Shown: positions 42,679-51,185, numbered from the stretch's first letter. The stretch is 64,000 bases of DNA from Sphingomonas sp. (GCF_003248515.1 NZ_QFOB01000004.1:1-64000); one strand, 5' to 3'. Translations and numbers: made by a program. The notes: generated by a model from the letters alone, not told the origin.

Positions 42679-43434
42679 TCAGCGCCCCATCCAGCCGCCA
42701 TCCACCGTCAGGATATGCCCCTGCACATAATCGGAGGCCGGCGCGGAAAGGAACACCGCCGCTCCGCCCAGATCGGAGGCAGCCCCCCAGCGTCCGGCCG
42801 GGATGCGCTCCAGGATCTGGCGGTTGCGAGTCTCGTCGTTGCGCAGCGCCTCGGTATTGTTCGTCTCGATATAGCCCGGCGCGATGCCGTTCACCGTAAT
42901 GCCCTTGGCGGCCCATTCGTTGGCGAGCAGCTTGGTGAGCCCCGCCACGCCCGATTTGGACGAGGTGTAGCTTGGCACGCGGATGCCACCCTGGAAGCTC
43001 AGCAGGGAGGCGATGTTGACGATCTTGCCATAGCCCTGCGCGATCATGTGCCGCCCCGCCGCCTGGCAGAGGAAGAAGACGGATTTCAGGTTGGTATCCA
43101 TCACGGCATCCCAATCGGCCTCGGTGAAATCCACCGAATCCGCGCGGCGGATGATGCCGGCATTGTTGATGAGGATGTGGAGGCCGCCCAGCTTCTCCTT
43201 CGCTTCATCCACCACGCGCTGGACGGGCTCGATCGAGGAAAGGTCGGCAGAGACGATCTCGGCCTTGCGCCCCAGGGCGCGCGCCTTCTCCACCGTCTCC
43301 TCGGCCGGCGTGCGGCCGACGGCGGCGATGTCCGCGCCGGCTTCCGCCAGCGCCAGCGCGATCGCCTGGCCGATGCCGGTATTGGCGCCGGTGACGATCG
43401 CCACCTTGCCGGAGAGATCGAAGATATTCGCCAT
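42679..43434 (-). CDS. kduD: 2-deoxy-D-gluconate 3-dehydrogenase / 3-deoxy-hexodiulosonate reductase
   Basis: Short-chain dehydrogenase of 251 residues that reduces 3-deoxy-D-glycero-2,5-hexodiulosonate to KDG in pectin and glycosaminoglycan breakdown. It has the nucleotide motif TGANTGIG, NNAG in ILINNAGIIRRADS, the catalytic Ser (ASLLSFQGG), and Tyr and Lys in YTSSKSG, followed by APGYIETNNTEALRND typical of KduD. ATG at 43434 is chosen by similarity. It sits next to the RpiB-family isomerase gene, which would supply its substrate. Confidence 0.92.
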   Translation of the reverse strand: MANIFDLSGKVAIVTGANTGIGQAIALALAEAGADIAAVGRTPAEETVEKARALGRKAEIVSADLSSIEPVQRVVDEAKEKLGGLHILINNAGIIRRADSVDFTEADWDAVMDTNLKSVFFLCQAAGRHMIAQGYGKIVNIASLLSFQGGIRVPSYTSSKSGVAGLTKLLANEWAAKGITVNGIAPGYIETNNTEALRNDETRNRQILERIPAGRWGAASDLGGAAVFLSAPASDYVQGHILTVDGGWMGR

Positions 43435-43499
43435 GGCTAGGCCGCCCTTTGCTGGATCTGGCATTGTCGACGAGGATCGCGTCGAAAAGGTTGGGAAGG

Positions 43500-43520
43500 C
43501 CCCCGCTCCTCACGCGGGGG
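43500..43520 (-). terminator. GC-rich hairpin between rpiB-type gene and kduD
   Basis: A 7-bp stem CCCCCGC/GCGGGGG with a 7-base loop lies in the 211-bp gap between the isomerase gene and kduD. No T-run follows, so it is more likely a processing or attenuation element within the operon. Confidence 0.4.
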
Positions 43521-43645
43521 AGCGGAAGGCCCGGATGCCCGCGTCTGTCGCGGCCGGCCGGAAACGGCGCACGGCCCTTCCCGGTCACAGCGTCGCCCTC
43601 CACTCCGTCCCGCCGGGGCGAGATGGAGCGGGGCGACCGATCGGA

Positions 43646-44317
43646 TCAGGCGGGCTCCGCCTGCTTCGCGCTCACGCTCTCGGCCGAGAGGCTCTTCAGA
43701 TAGGCGCTGATCGCCTCGTCCTGCGAATTGGCGTAGAAATATTCGGCGAACTTCTCGCCCGCAATCGCGGCGCGCAGGAGATCCTGATCCACCGTCTTCA
43801 ACACGGTGAGCATGTCCTTGCACGATGCATCCTTCAGGTCCTTCAGGATGCCGCGATTCTTGCGCATGATCTCGGCGCGCTCCTTCGGATAGCCAAGGCC
43901 ACGCTCGCCATCGAACAGCTTGCGGTACACATCCTGGAGATTCAGCTCCGCCGCCCAGCCGAAGCCCTTGGCATAGGGCATGGAGATGGCGTTGCCGTCA
44001 TTGATCTGGCCGAACAGGAAGGCATCTGTCGGATCGATCACGAGGCCGCAGAACACGCCCGGCATCGAATTGCAGGCGAGCATCGCGCCCATGCCCGTGC
44101 CGCAGCCGGTGACGACGAAATCCGCCGCCTTGGAATTGAGCAGGATGGCGGCCAGCAGACCGTTCATCACATAGGTGAGCGAGGCGGAATCCTCGGCGGA
44201 ATACATGCCGTAGTTGAAGACCTGATGGCCCAGCGGCTCGGCAACCGATGTCAGGGCCTGATGGATGATGCCATTCTTGGCGGCCTGGCTGTTCTCGGTG
44301 ATCAGCGCGATCTTCAT
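43646..44317 (-). CDS. RpiB/LacAB-family sugar isomerase, DhuI-like
   Basis: A 223-residue isomerase of the RpiB/LacA/LacB superfamily, longer than RpiB (about 150) because of a C-terminal helical extension. It has the N-terminal KIALITENSQAAKN, GHQVFNYGMYS, the family active-site segment VVTGCGTGMGAMLACN and a later PGVFCGLVIDPTDAFL. A homologous type in streptococci (DhuI) converts 4-deoxy-L-threo-5-hexosulose-uronate to the KduD substrate, in a pair with a KduD-like reductase, as here. No KduI-type isomerase is in the window. A LacI-type operator lies 92 bp upstream. Confidence 0.84.
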   Translation of the reverse strand: MKIALITENSQAAKNGIIHQALTSVAEPLGHQVFNYGMYSAEDSASLTYVMNGLLAAILLNSKAADFVVTGCGTGMGAMLACNSMPGVFCGLVIDPTDAFLFGQINDGNAISMPYAKGFGWAAELNLQDVYRKLFDGERGLGYPKERAEIMRKNRGILKDLKDASCKDMLTVLKTVDQDLLRAAIAGEKFAEYFYANSQDEAISAYLKSLSAESVSAKQAEPA

Positions 44318-44408
44318 GATACTCGTTCCTCTAATGTGTCGGGCGGCGCGTCCGGCCAGTGAGTCTCGCCTCCATGGTGCGAGAATGATCGACTATCGCG
44401 AACCGCCG

Positions 44409-44422
44409 AGTAACCGGTGTCA
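44409..44422. promoter_or_regulatory. LacI-type operator upstream of rpiB-kduD-kdgK unit
   Basis: AGTAACCGGTGTCA, identical in 12 of 14 or more positions to the sites at 38827 and 45921, lies between the uxaC stop and the isomerase start. It implies a separate LacI-controlled promoter for the downstream unit. Confidence 0.75.
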
Positions 44423-44431
44423 CCAGCCAGT

Positions 44432-45883
44432 TCAAGAGGCGGCCCGGAGCGACTCGGCCGGTTGCGGCGTGTCGATGCGATAGGCCCTTCTGACGAGGCC
44501 GCTGGTGAGCTCGTGGGCAAGCTCGACGGCCTCCCAATCCTCGATCCGGTGCTCCGCGACAAGCCTTGCCAGGAAAGAGCAGTCGATCCGGCGCGCCACG
44601 TCATGTCGCGCAGGAATCGAAAGAAAAGCGCGCGTATCGTCGTTGAAGCCGACGCTATTGTAGAAGCCAGCCGTCTCGGTGGTCGTTTCGCGGAAGCGGC
44701 GCATGCCCTCGGGCGAATCGTGGAACCACCAGGATGGGCCAAGCTTCAGGCAGGGATAATGGCCGGCCAGCGGCGCCAGCTCGCGTGAATAGACGCTCTC
44801 GTCCAGCGTGAAGAGGATGATCGAAAGCTGGGTGTTCGTGCCGAAACGATCCAGCAGCGGCTTCAGCGCGCGAACATATTCGGTGCGGCTGGGAATGTCG
44901 GCACCCTTGTCGCGGCCGTGACTGTCGAACAGGCCGGCATTGTGATTGCGGAAGGCGCCGGGATGGATCTGCATGACCATCCCGTCCTCGACGGACATCG
45001 CCGCCATCTCGGTGAGCATCTGCGCGCGGAACAGTTCGGCATCCTCGGCCGTCCACTCGCCCTTCGTTACCTTCATGAACAGCGCCTCTGCCTCGGCGGC
45101 CGAGAGATTGGCCGTCAGCGCGGTCGGATGGCCATGATCGGTAGCGGTGGCGCCCGCCGCGCGGAAATCGGCTCGGCGCTTGCGGTGCGCGGCGAGATAC
45201 CCCTTCCAGCCATAGACATCCTCGCCCGTCACCTCCGCGAAGGTCGCCATCGAGGCGCCGAAATTCTCATGTTCCACATCGATCACGGCATCGGGACGAT
45301 AGGTTGTGACGACGCGGCCGCCCCAACCGGAGCGATGAATGCGATGATGCGCGGAAAGATCATCCTGCGGCCCTTCCGTGGTCGCGAGGAAATCGATGCG
45401 GAAGCGATCGAAGAGCGCGCGGGGCTTGAAGGCGCCGCTCGCCAGCTTCTCGTTGATCCCGTCGAAATAGAGATCGGAGGTGGCCCCCTCCAGCGCCACG
45501 TCGAAGCCGAACACCTCGCCGAACACATGATCCAGCCACATGCGCGAGGGCGTGCCGCGGAACAGATGATAATGGCTCGCGAACAGGCGCCAGGCCGCGC
45601 GCTTGTCCGTCGCGGGCACGCCGCCACGATGCGGTATGCCCAGATCGTCGAGCGCGATGCCCTGGCTGAAGAGCATGCGATAGACATAGTGGTCCGGCGC
45701 CAGCAGCAGCGATTGCGCGTCCGTCCAATTCTCGTTTTCGGAAAACCAGGTGGGATCAGTATGCCCGTGCGGGCTCACGATCGGCAGGCGGGCCACCTCG
45801 GCATAGAGGCTGCGCGCGATGCCGCGCATCGTGGGATCGCTCGGAAAAAGACGGTCCGGATTGAGCTCCAGTCGCCGTGGCAT
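44432..45883 (-). CDS. uxaC: Glucuronate / galacturonate isomerase
   Basis: Converts D-galacturonate to tagaturonate and D-glucuronate to fructuronate. The 483-residue amidohydrolase-fold protein has the metal motif VSPHGHTDPTWFSEN, the family sequences LDHVFGEVFGF and HPGAFRNHN, and ends with the usual GLVRRAYRIDTP region. ATG at 45883 is chosen over ATG at 45889 because GGGAGG (45890-45895) lies six bases from the former and abuts the latter. A LacI-type operator lies 38 bp upstream of the start. It begins the minus-strand uronate operon. Confidence 0.95.
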   Translation of the reverse strand: MPRRLELNPDRLFPSDPTMRGIARSLYAEVARLPIVSPHGHTDPTWFSENENWTDAQSLLLAPDHYVYRMLFSQGIALDDLGIPHRGGVPATDKRAAWRLFASHYHLFRGTPSRMWLDHVFGEVFGFDVALEGATSDLYFDGINEKLASGAFKPRALFDRFRIDFLATTEGPQDDLSAHHRIHRSGWGGRVVTTYRPDAVIDVEHENFGASMATFAEVTGEDVYGWKGYLAAHRKRRADFRAAGATATDHGHPTALTANLSAAEAEALFMKVTKGEWTAEDAELFRAQMLTEMAAMSVEDGMVMQIHPGAFRNHNAGLFDSHGRDKGADIPSRTEYVRALKPLLDRFGTNTQLSIILFTLDESVYSRELAPLAGHYPCLKLGPSWWFHDSPEGMRRFRETTTETAGFYNSVGFNDDTRAFLSIPARHDVARRIDCSFLARLVAEHRIEDWEAVELAHELTSGLVRRAYRIDTPQPAESLRAAS

Positions 45884-45920
45884 CGTCATCCTCCCTGGCC
45901 CGAAAACATGGCGGCGTGCT

Positions 45921-45934
45921 GGTAACCGGTGTCA
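45921..45934. promoter_or_regulatory. LacI-type operator upstream of uxaC
   Basis: GGTAACCGGTGTCA, a perfect copy of the site at 38827-38840, lies 38-51 bp upstream of the uxaC start, overlapping the likely promoter. Confidence 0.8.
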
Positions 45935-46032
45935 GATTTCGACGCAACTTTTGTCGTACCAATCGCCGCCCGATGCCGCCGGATCAGCGGCTGGCGCCGA
46001 GGAAATCGGGGTGGCGCCGTCCGCCGATCGCC

Positions 46033-46950
46033 TCACTGATCCGGCCGGAGGGCCGCCGCCTTCATCATCGCATGCCGGATGCTCGATTTCTGGGCGTTGA
46101 CCTTCATATTCTCCGGCGCCGCATAGAGCGCGCGCAGATACAGGAGATCGAAATCCGTCATCTGCCCCAGCGCACGGCCCCCTTCCCCAAACAGATTGAG
46201 GATCGACTGGGATGGCGGCGTCGATCCGAGCGGAGGACGGGCGAGCACCAGCATGGCGATATAGTCGCCCAGCTGCCGCATGCTCAGCCCCTGCAACTTT
46301 GTCGAGTCGAGGAGCACCACCATCGATGTGGTGATGGCGCGCGCCGGAGTGCCGATCCGCGATTGCGGGACATTGCCGCTGACGACGCCATTTTCCAGGT
46401 TGAGCCTGGGATCCGCGAACCCCGCCGCCTTGGCGATGCCCTTCACGCCGGTCTCGGTCGTCGTGATCCAGCGGGCTGCCGCCGGCGCTTCCACGAACCG
46501 CTTCAGCTTCGCCCGGCCATCCGCCCTCAGCGTGATCGGATAGCGCTCCGCCAGCGCGCGGGCGACGCGCTCCGGGCCGGATGTGAAGATGACGAAGATC
46601 GAAGGATCGCATCCCTCGCGATCCAGTCGCAGGCCAACGCCCTGGACCGCAGCACCGATCCTGGAATTCACATATTCCGCCTGCGCCGCCTCCAGCCCGA
46701 CGATGCCGGGGCAGATCGAGCCCTCCCATCGCGGGATTTGCCGCTCGCCGGATATATCGGCCACGTCATCGATGAAGGAATCGATGATCGTCTGTGTCCT
46801 GGCATTGACGACGATCTCGCCGGGCGCGGACTTGGGGGCCGCCGGCCCGGCTGCCACCTGGGCGAAGGCTGGCGCGGCGTTCTGGAACGCCCAGAGCGCC
46901 CATGTGGCGAATAGAGCTGTTTTCAGGCCCACGCGCGTTTTCTGGAACAA
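46033..46950 (-). CDS. Hypothetical exported protein
   Basis: Not recognised as a characterised family. The 305-residue product has a signal peptide (ALFATWALWAFQNAAPAFAQ), then EIVVNARTQTIIDSFIDDVAD and RWEGSICPGIVGL. Proteins with this opening occur in sphingomonad genomes without assigned function. A Cys pair (ICPG and EGCDP) could form a disulphide. The rest is alpha/beta with no repeated motif and no membrane helices. It lies between the LacI gene and uxaC on the same strand with an 87-bp gap, and the uxaC operator lies after its stop, so membership of the uronate regulon is not certain. Confidence 0.75.
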   Translation of the reverse strand: MFQKTRVGLKTALFATWALWAFQNAAPAFAQVAAGPAAPKSAPGEIVVNARTQTIIDSFIDDVADISGERQIPRWEGSICPGIVGLEAAQAEYVNSRIGAAVQGVGLRLDREGCDPSIFVIFTSGPERVARALAERYPITLRADGRAKLKRFVEAPAAARWITTTETGVKGIAKAAGFADPRLNLENGVVSGNVPQSRIGTPARAITTSMVVLLDSTKLQGLSMRQLGDYIAMLVLARPPLGSTPPSQSILNLFGEGGRALGQMTDFDLLYLRALYAAPENMKVNAQKSSIRHAMMKAAALRPDQ

Positions 46951-47037
46951 ACACGTCTCCCTCGCAAGCTGCGGGACGGCATCACCAGCGGCACGGGCGC
47001 GATCCGCCGGACCGAAAACGCCGTTCCCGCAGCGCGG

Positions 47038-48078
47038 CTATTCGCGCGGGGCGGCCACCGATCCGCGCCGGACGAGCGTGGACAGGAAGAGCGAGGGCTC
47101 CTCCACGGCCGTGGGATCGTCGTCCAGCGCGGTAATCAGCTTGAGAGCCGCCGAGCGCCCCATCGAGACGCTCGGCCAGCGCACCGTCGTCAACGGCGGC
47201 CAGACGTGCGCGGCGACGGGCGTGTCGTCGAAGCCGATCAGCGACAGATCGTCGGGTATTTCCAGCCCGCGCTGCCGGGCCGCGTGCATCACGCCCGCCG
47301 CCATCGTATCGCTGGAGGAGAAGATGGCGGTCGGCCGGGGCGTCAGTTCCAGCAGTCGCTCGGCAGCGACGAGCCCCGATTCGAACGTATAGTCGCCATC
47401 GGCGATCAGGCTGCGCTGGAGCGGAATGCCCGCCTCGCGCAGCGCCTCCTCGAAGCCGGCGCGCCTCTCCTTGGCGGAACGGAAGCCATGCGGCCCGGCG
47501 ACCAGCCCGATCCGGCGATGCCCCTGTTCGATCAGGAAGGCGACGGCACCGCGCACAGCCTCGCGATCGTTCGAGGCGACCATGCGCGCTTCCTCGTCCA
47601 GCAGGGCCGATCCCATGCGGACGTAACGGCAGCCTATCTCGTCGCAGAGCTTCGCGATCGAATCATTCTCGCTGATCGGCGGCATCAGCAGCACACCGAA
47701 CAGGCGCTGCCGCTCCAGAAAGTGGCGCAGGTCGTCCATCATGCTCTGCGCGCCGCGATTCAGCGGGCGGACGACCAGTTCGAATTCCGTCCCCTGCAAC
47801 GCCTCCAGCATGCCGCGCTGGACGTTCATCACCGTCTGCGCATTCGGATTGTCGTGGACGAGGCCGATCAGATAATTCCGCCGCAGCGCGAGCGCGCGGG
47901 CCTGCGGATTGGGAATATAGCCGATTTCCGCGATCACCTTTTCCACGCGCTGGCGCGTGTCGCCGTTCAAAAGCGGCGAATTGTTGATGACCCGGCTGAC
48001 CGTCTTCTTCGAAACACCCGCGATACGGGCAACGTCATTGATCGTCGGCTGTCCCGTTTTCTGCATGGAATGCGCCAT
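47038..48078 (-). CDS. LacI-family transcriptional repressor of the uronate locus
   Basis: A 346-residue regulator with the LacI HTH TINDVARIAGVSKKTVSRVIN (residues about 12-32, shown in part as VARIAGVSKKTVSRVIN), the hinge helix NPQARALALRR and a periplasmic-binding-like ligand domain with GHRRIGLVAGP and AIFSSSDTMAAGVMHAA. It is divergent from uxaA. Repeated dyads with the LacI-like central CG occur before uxaC, rpiB, uxaA, the hydratase gene and the TonB receptor, making it the obvious local regulator. The inducer could be galacturonate, KDG or a related sugar acid. Met at 48066 is an alternative start. Confidence 0.9.
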   Translation of the reverse strand: MAHSMQKTGQPTINDVARIAGVSKKTVSRVINNSPLLNGDTRQRVEKVIAEIGYIPNPQARALALRRNYLIGLVHDNPNAQTVMNVQRGMLEALQGTEFELVVRPLNRGAQSMMDDLRHFLERQRLFGVLLMPPISENDSIAKLCDEIGCRYVRMGSALLDEEARMVASNDREAVRGAVAFLIEQGHRRIGLVAGPHGFRSAKERRAGFEEALREAGIPLQRSLIADGDYTFESGLVAAERLLELTPRPTAIFSSSDTMAAGVMHAARQRGLEIPDDLSLIGFDDTPVAAHVWPPLTTVRWPSVSMGRSAALKLITALDDDPTAVEEPSLFLSTLVRRGSVAAPRE

Positions 48079-48083
48079 ATCGT

Positions 48084-48097
48084 GGTAACCACTGTGC
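48084..48097. promoter_or_regulatory. Degenerate LacI-type site next to the repressor start
   Basis: GGTAACCACTGTGC matches the GGTAACC half of the local operator family and the TGT of the other half, but not the CGG centre. It lies 6 bp from the repressor start and may serve autoregulation together with the better site at 48137. Confidence 0.45.
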
Positions 48098-48136
48098 CGC
48101 CAGCCAGCCTTGCGGATATAGTCGCATAGTCTTAGT

Positions 48137-48150
48137 TGACACCGGTTCCC
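48137..48150. promoter_or_regulatory. LacI-type operator upstream of uxaA
   Basis: TGACACCGGTTCCC is the reverse form of the GGNAACCGGTGTCA family, 30 bp before the uxaA start, in the 101-bp divergent region shared with the repressor gene. Confidence 0.76.
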
Positions 48151-48179
48151 GCAAGCTCCGACTGAAAGGCCTGAAAAGC

Positions 48180-49661
48180 GTGCCCGAAGCGATCCGGACC
48201 CATCCGGCAGACGATGTCGCGACGATGCTGGCAGATGTGGCGGCCGGCGAGACCGTCATGCTGGAAGGCACCGCCTTCACCGCGCTCCAGCCGATCGGCC
48301 GCGGCCACAAGATGGCGCTGCACGCGATCGCCGAGGGCGAGGCCATCCACAAGTTCGGCTCCCCGATCGGGCATGCCACCAGCGCGATCGCGCCGGGCGA
48401 GCATGTCCATTCGCACAATCTGCACACCTCGCTCAGCGGCACGCTGGATTACCGGTTCGAAGCCGGCGCCCCGCCCCCGCCGGAGCCGAGCGGCACGCGC
48501 GGTTTCCTCGGCTATCGCCGCGCCGATGGCCGCGTCGGCACGCGCAACGAAATCTGGATCCTGCCCACGGTCGGCTGCGTCGCCCGCACCGCGCAGCGCA
48601 TCGCGGAAAAGTCGGCGGCGCTTGCGGAAGGCAAGGTGGATGGCGTCCACGCCTTCACCCATCCCTTCGGCTGCTCGCAGTTGGGCGACGATCTTGCCGG
48701 CACGCGCCATGTCCTCGCCAGCCTCGCCTGCCATCCCAATGCAGGCGGCGTGCTGATCGTGGGGCTCGGCTGCGAGGAAAACCAGATCAGCCAGTTGCTT
48801 GCCGACATTCCGGAGGAGCGCCGCGCGCTGATCCGCACCGTCACCTCGCAATTCGCCGAGGATGAAACGGCCGACGGCATCGCCGCGGTCGCCGAACTGA
48901 TCGGGATCGCGGCACAGGCCAGGCGGGAACCGGTAGGGCTCGACGCGCTGGTGTTGGGCGTGAAATGCGGCGGATCGGATGGGCTTTCGGGCCTGACCGC
49001 CAATCCGCTGGTCGGCCGGATGAGCGATCGCGTTGCGGATGCGGGCGGCAGCGTGATCCTGACCGAGATTCCAGAAATCTTCGGCGCGGAACATCTGCTG
49101 ATGCAGCGCGCGATCGGCGCGGAGCAGTTCGATCGCATCGGCGAACTGGTCAATCGCTTCAAGCAGGGCTTCATCGATGCGGGCGAGCCCGTCTCCGAAA
49201 ATCCCTCCCCCGGCAATGTCGCGGGCGGCATCACCACGCTCGAGGAAAAATCGCTCGGCGCGGTGCAGAAGGGCGGCCACGCCAGCGTCGTCGACGTGAT
49301 CGATTATGGCGCGCGGATCAGCCGCCACGGCCTGACGTTGCTCGAGGCCCCCGGCAACGATGCCGTTTCTTCCACCGCACTGGCGGCGGCGGGCGCCACC
49401 GTCATCCTCTTCACCACCGGGCGCGGCACCCCGCTGGGCTTTCCCGTCCCCACCGTGAAGGTCGCCTCGAACAGCGCGCTCGCCGCGCGCAAGCCCGGCT
49501 GGATCGATTTCAACGCGGGTGCGGTGCTGGAAGAAGGTTTTCCCCCGGTCGAGGAAAAGATGCTCGATCATATCCGCGAGATCGCGTCCGGCGCCGAAAC
49601 CAGGGCCGAACGCAATGGCGAGCGCGAAATCGCCATTTGGAAGCGAGGCGTTACCCTTTGA
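48180..49661 (+). CDS. uxaA: Altronate dehydratase
   Basis: Iron-dependent dehydratase turning D-altronate into KDG. The 493-residue protein joins the small SAF-like N-terminal domain (about 1-95, with GRGHKMALHAIAEGEAIHKFG and HVHSHNLHTSLSG, both given in part) to the large UxaA C-terminal domain with RRADGRVGTRNEIWILPTVGC, GCSQLGDD, LGCEENQI and VKCGGSDGLSG carrying conserved Cys. GTG at 48180 is the start. Its stop overlaps the TTG start of the reductase gene as TTGA. Its presence, with no mannonate dehydratase in the window, points to galacturonate as the main substrate. Confidence 0.94.
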   Translation: MPEAIRTHPADDVATMLADVAAGETVMLEGTAFTALQPIGRGHKMALHAIAEGEAIHKFGSPIGHATSAIAPGEHVHSHNLHTSLSGTLDYRFEAGAPPPPEPSGTRGFLGYRRADGRVGTRNEIWILPTVGCVARTAQRIAEKSAALAEGKVDGVHAFTHPFGCSQLGDDLAGTRHVLASLACHPNAGGVLIVGLGCEENQISQLLADIPEERRALIRTVTSQFAEDETADGIAAVAELIGIAAQARREPVGLDALVLGVKCGGSDGLSGLTANPLVGRMSDRVADAGGSVILTEIPEIFGAEHLLMQRAIGAEQFDRIGELVNRFKQGFIDAGEPVSENPSPGNVAGGITTLEEKSLGAVQKGGHASVVDVIDYGARISRHGLTLLEAPGNDAVSSTALAAAGATVILFTTGRGTPLGFPVPTVKVASNSALAARKPGWIDFNAGAVLEEGFPPVEEKMLDHIREIASGAETRAERNGEREIAIWKRGVTL

Positions 49662-51100
49662 ATCGTCTTCATGCCGGCCGTCTGGCCGATCTGCCCGCCG
49701 CTGTTGCGGCTCCCCGCCACCTCCTGCCGGGCAAGACCGGCATCGTCCATTTCGGCCCCGGCGCCTTTCACCGCGCGCATCAGGCGGCCTACATCGATAC
49801 GGTGCTGAATCATGATCCGCGCTGGGGCATCGCCGCCGTCTCGCTGCGCACGCGCGGCACGATCGCCGCGCTGGAGGAGCAGGGCGGCGCCTATACGATC
49901 GGCATCCGCGATGCGGAGCCGGGCTGGCGCGTGATCGCCGCGCACAATCGCTTCCTGGCGGCGGACGACGCCGCGGAAACGGCGGCCCTGCTCGCCTCCG
50001 CCGATGTCGGCCTCGTCACGACGACCGTGACCGAGAAAGGCTATTGCCTCGCCGCCGATGGCACGCTCGATGCCGGCCACCCCGATATCGTTCACGATCT
50101 CGCAGGACCCGCCGTCCCCCGCAGCGTGATCGGCTGGATCGTCTCGGGCCTCGCCGCGCGCAAAGCGGCGGGCGTGCCGCCATTCGTGCCGATGCCGTGC
50201 GACAATCTCGCCAACAATGGCGCAAAGCTCCACGCCGCGCTCGCCGCCTTCGCCCGCCTCACCGATGCCGAACTCGCCCGCTGGATAGAGGGTGAGGTGC
50301 GAGTGCCCGCCACGATGGTGGATTCGATCACGCCCGCATCGGACGCCGCCTTCCTCGACATGACGGCAGCCGCGCTCGGCATGCGCGACGATGCCGCCGT
50401 CCAGCGCGAAAGCTTCGTCCAGTGGGTGATCGAGGATATCGGCCGCCCGCTCGGCCCCGATCTGGGCGGGTCTGGCGCCACGATCACCAGCGATGTCGCC
50501 GGCTATGAAAATGCCAAGCTGCGGCTGCTCAACGGCCCGCATTCCACGCTCGCTTATGCGGGCCTGCTGCGGGGCCATGCCAGCGTGGCGGAGGCGATGG
50601 GCGATGCGGCGCTGGCCTCCTTCGTGGAGGCGATGATGCGGGAGGAGATCGCCCCCGTGCTGCGCCAGGTGCCCGGCCTCGATCTGGGTGACTATGTCGG
50701 CGCGGTCCTCGCCCGCTTCCGCAATCCGGCGATCATCCACCGGCTGGAGCAGATCGCGATGGATGGCTCGCAGAAGCTTCCCTATCGCCTCGTCGATACG
50801 CTGGCGGAAGCGCGCCGGCGCGGCCTGCTGCCCGCGCGGATCTGTGCCGCGCTCGGCTGCTGGATCGCCTTCGCCATGCGGCGCGCGCGCGCCGGCACCA
50901 CGATCGTCGATCCGCTCGGCTCCGTCATCGCCGACGCAGCGGCGGAAGGCGATGGCGCCACGGTACTGGGCAGGCTTCTGGCGGAAGGCATGCTTTTGCC
51001 GCCGGATCTCGCCGCCGACGCGCCCGTCGCCGCCGCGATCTCGATCGCCGCCGACGCGGCCTTCGCAGGGGATTGGGGCGCTATCCACCTCGCCGGATGA
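49658..51100 (+). CDS. Mannitol-dehydrogenase-family tagaturonate / fructuronate reductase
   Basis: NAD-dependent polyol dehydrogenase-type enzyme of 480 residues. Family motifs are IVHFGPGAFHRAHQAAY near the N-terminus, VTTTVTEKGYCL, MPCDNLANNGAKL, VPATMVDSITPA, and the active-site region VQWVIEDIG and LRLLNGPHSTLAYAGLL with the conserved Lys/Asn/His set. By sequence it resembles fructuronate reductase UxuB. Because only altronate dehydratase is nearby, it probably acts on tagaturonate as UxaB does, or on both. The start TTG at 49658 is coupled to uxaA by TTGA. Confidence 0.9.
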   Translation: MNRLHAGRLADLPAAVAAPRHLLPGKTGIVHFGPGAFHRAHQAAYIDTVLNHDPRWGIAAVSLRTRGTIAALEEQGGAYTIGIRDAEPGWRVIAAHNRFLAADDAAETAALLASADVGLVTTTVTEKGYCLAADGTLDAGHPDIVHDLAGPAVPRSVIGWIVSGLAARKAAGVPPFVPMPCDNLANNGAKLHAALAAFARLTDAELARWIEGEVRVPATMVDSITPASDAAFLDMTAAALGMRDDAAVQRESFVQWVIEDIGRPLGPDLGGSGATITSDVAGYENAKLRLLNGPHSTLAYAGLLRGHASVAEAMGDAALASFVEAMMREEIAPVLRQVPGLDLGDYVGAVLARFRNPAIIHRLEQIAMDGSQKLPYRLVDTLAEARRRGLLPARICAALGCWIAFAMRRARAGTTIVDPLGSVIADAAAEGDGATVLGRLLAEGMLLPPDLAADAPVAAAISIAADAAFAGDWGAIHLAG

Positions 51101-51128
51101 GCAGCGCATCACGCCGCCGGCTTGTCAA

Positions 51129-51142
51129 TGACACCGGTTTCC
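51129..51142. promoter_or_regulatory. LacI-type operator upstream of the hydratase-transporter operon
   Basis: TGACACCGGTTTCC, the reverse form of the local operator family, lies 44-57 bp before the hydratase start and places the transporter and the large LamG-like protein under the same apparent control. Confidence 0.76.
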
Positions 51143-51185
51143 TATAGTCGCTCTCATCCTGAAATAATACGGAAGGGGAGCGGAG

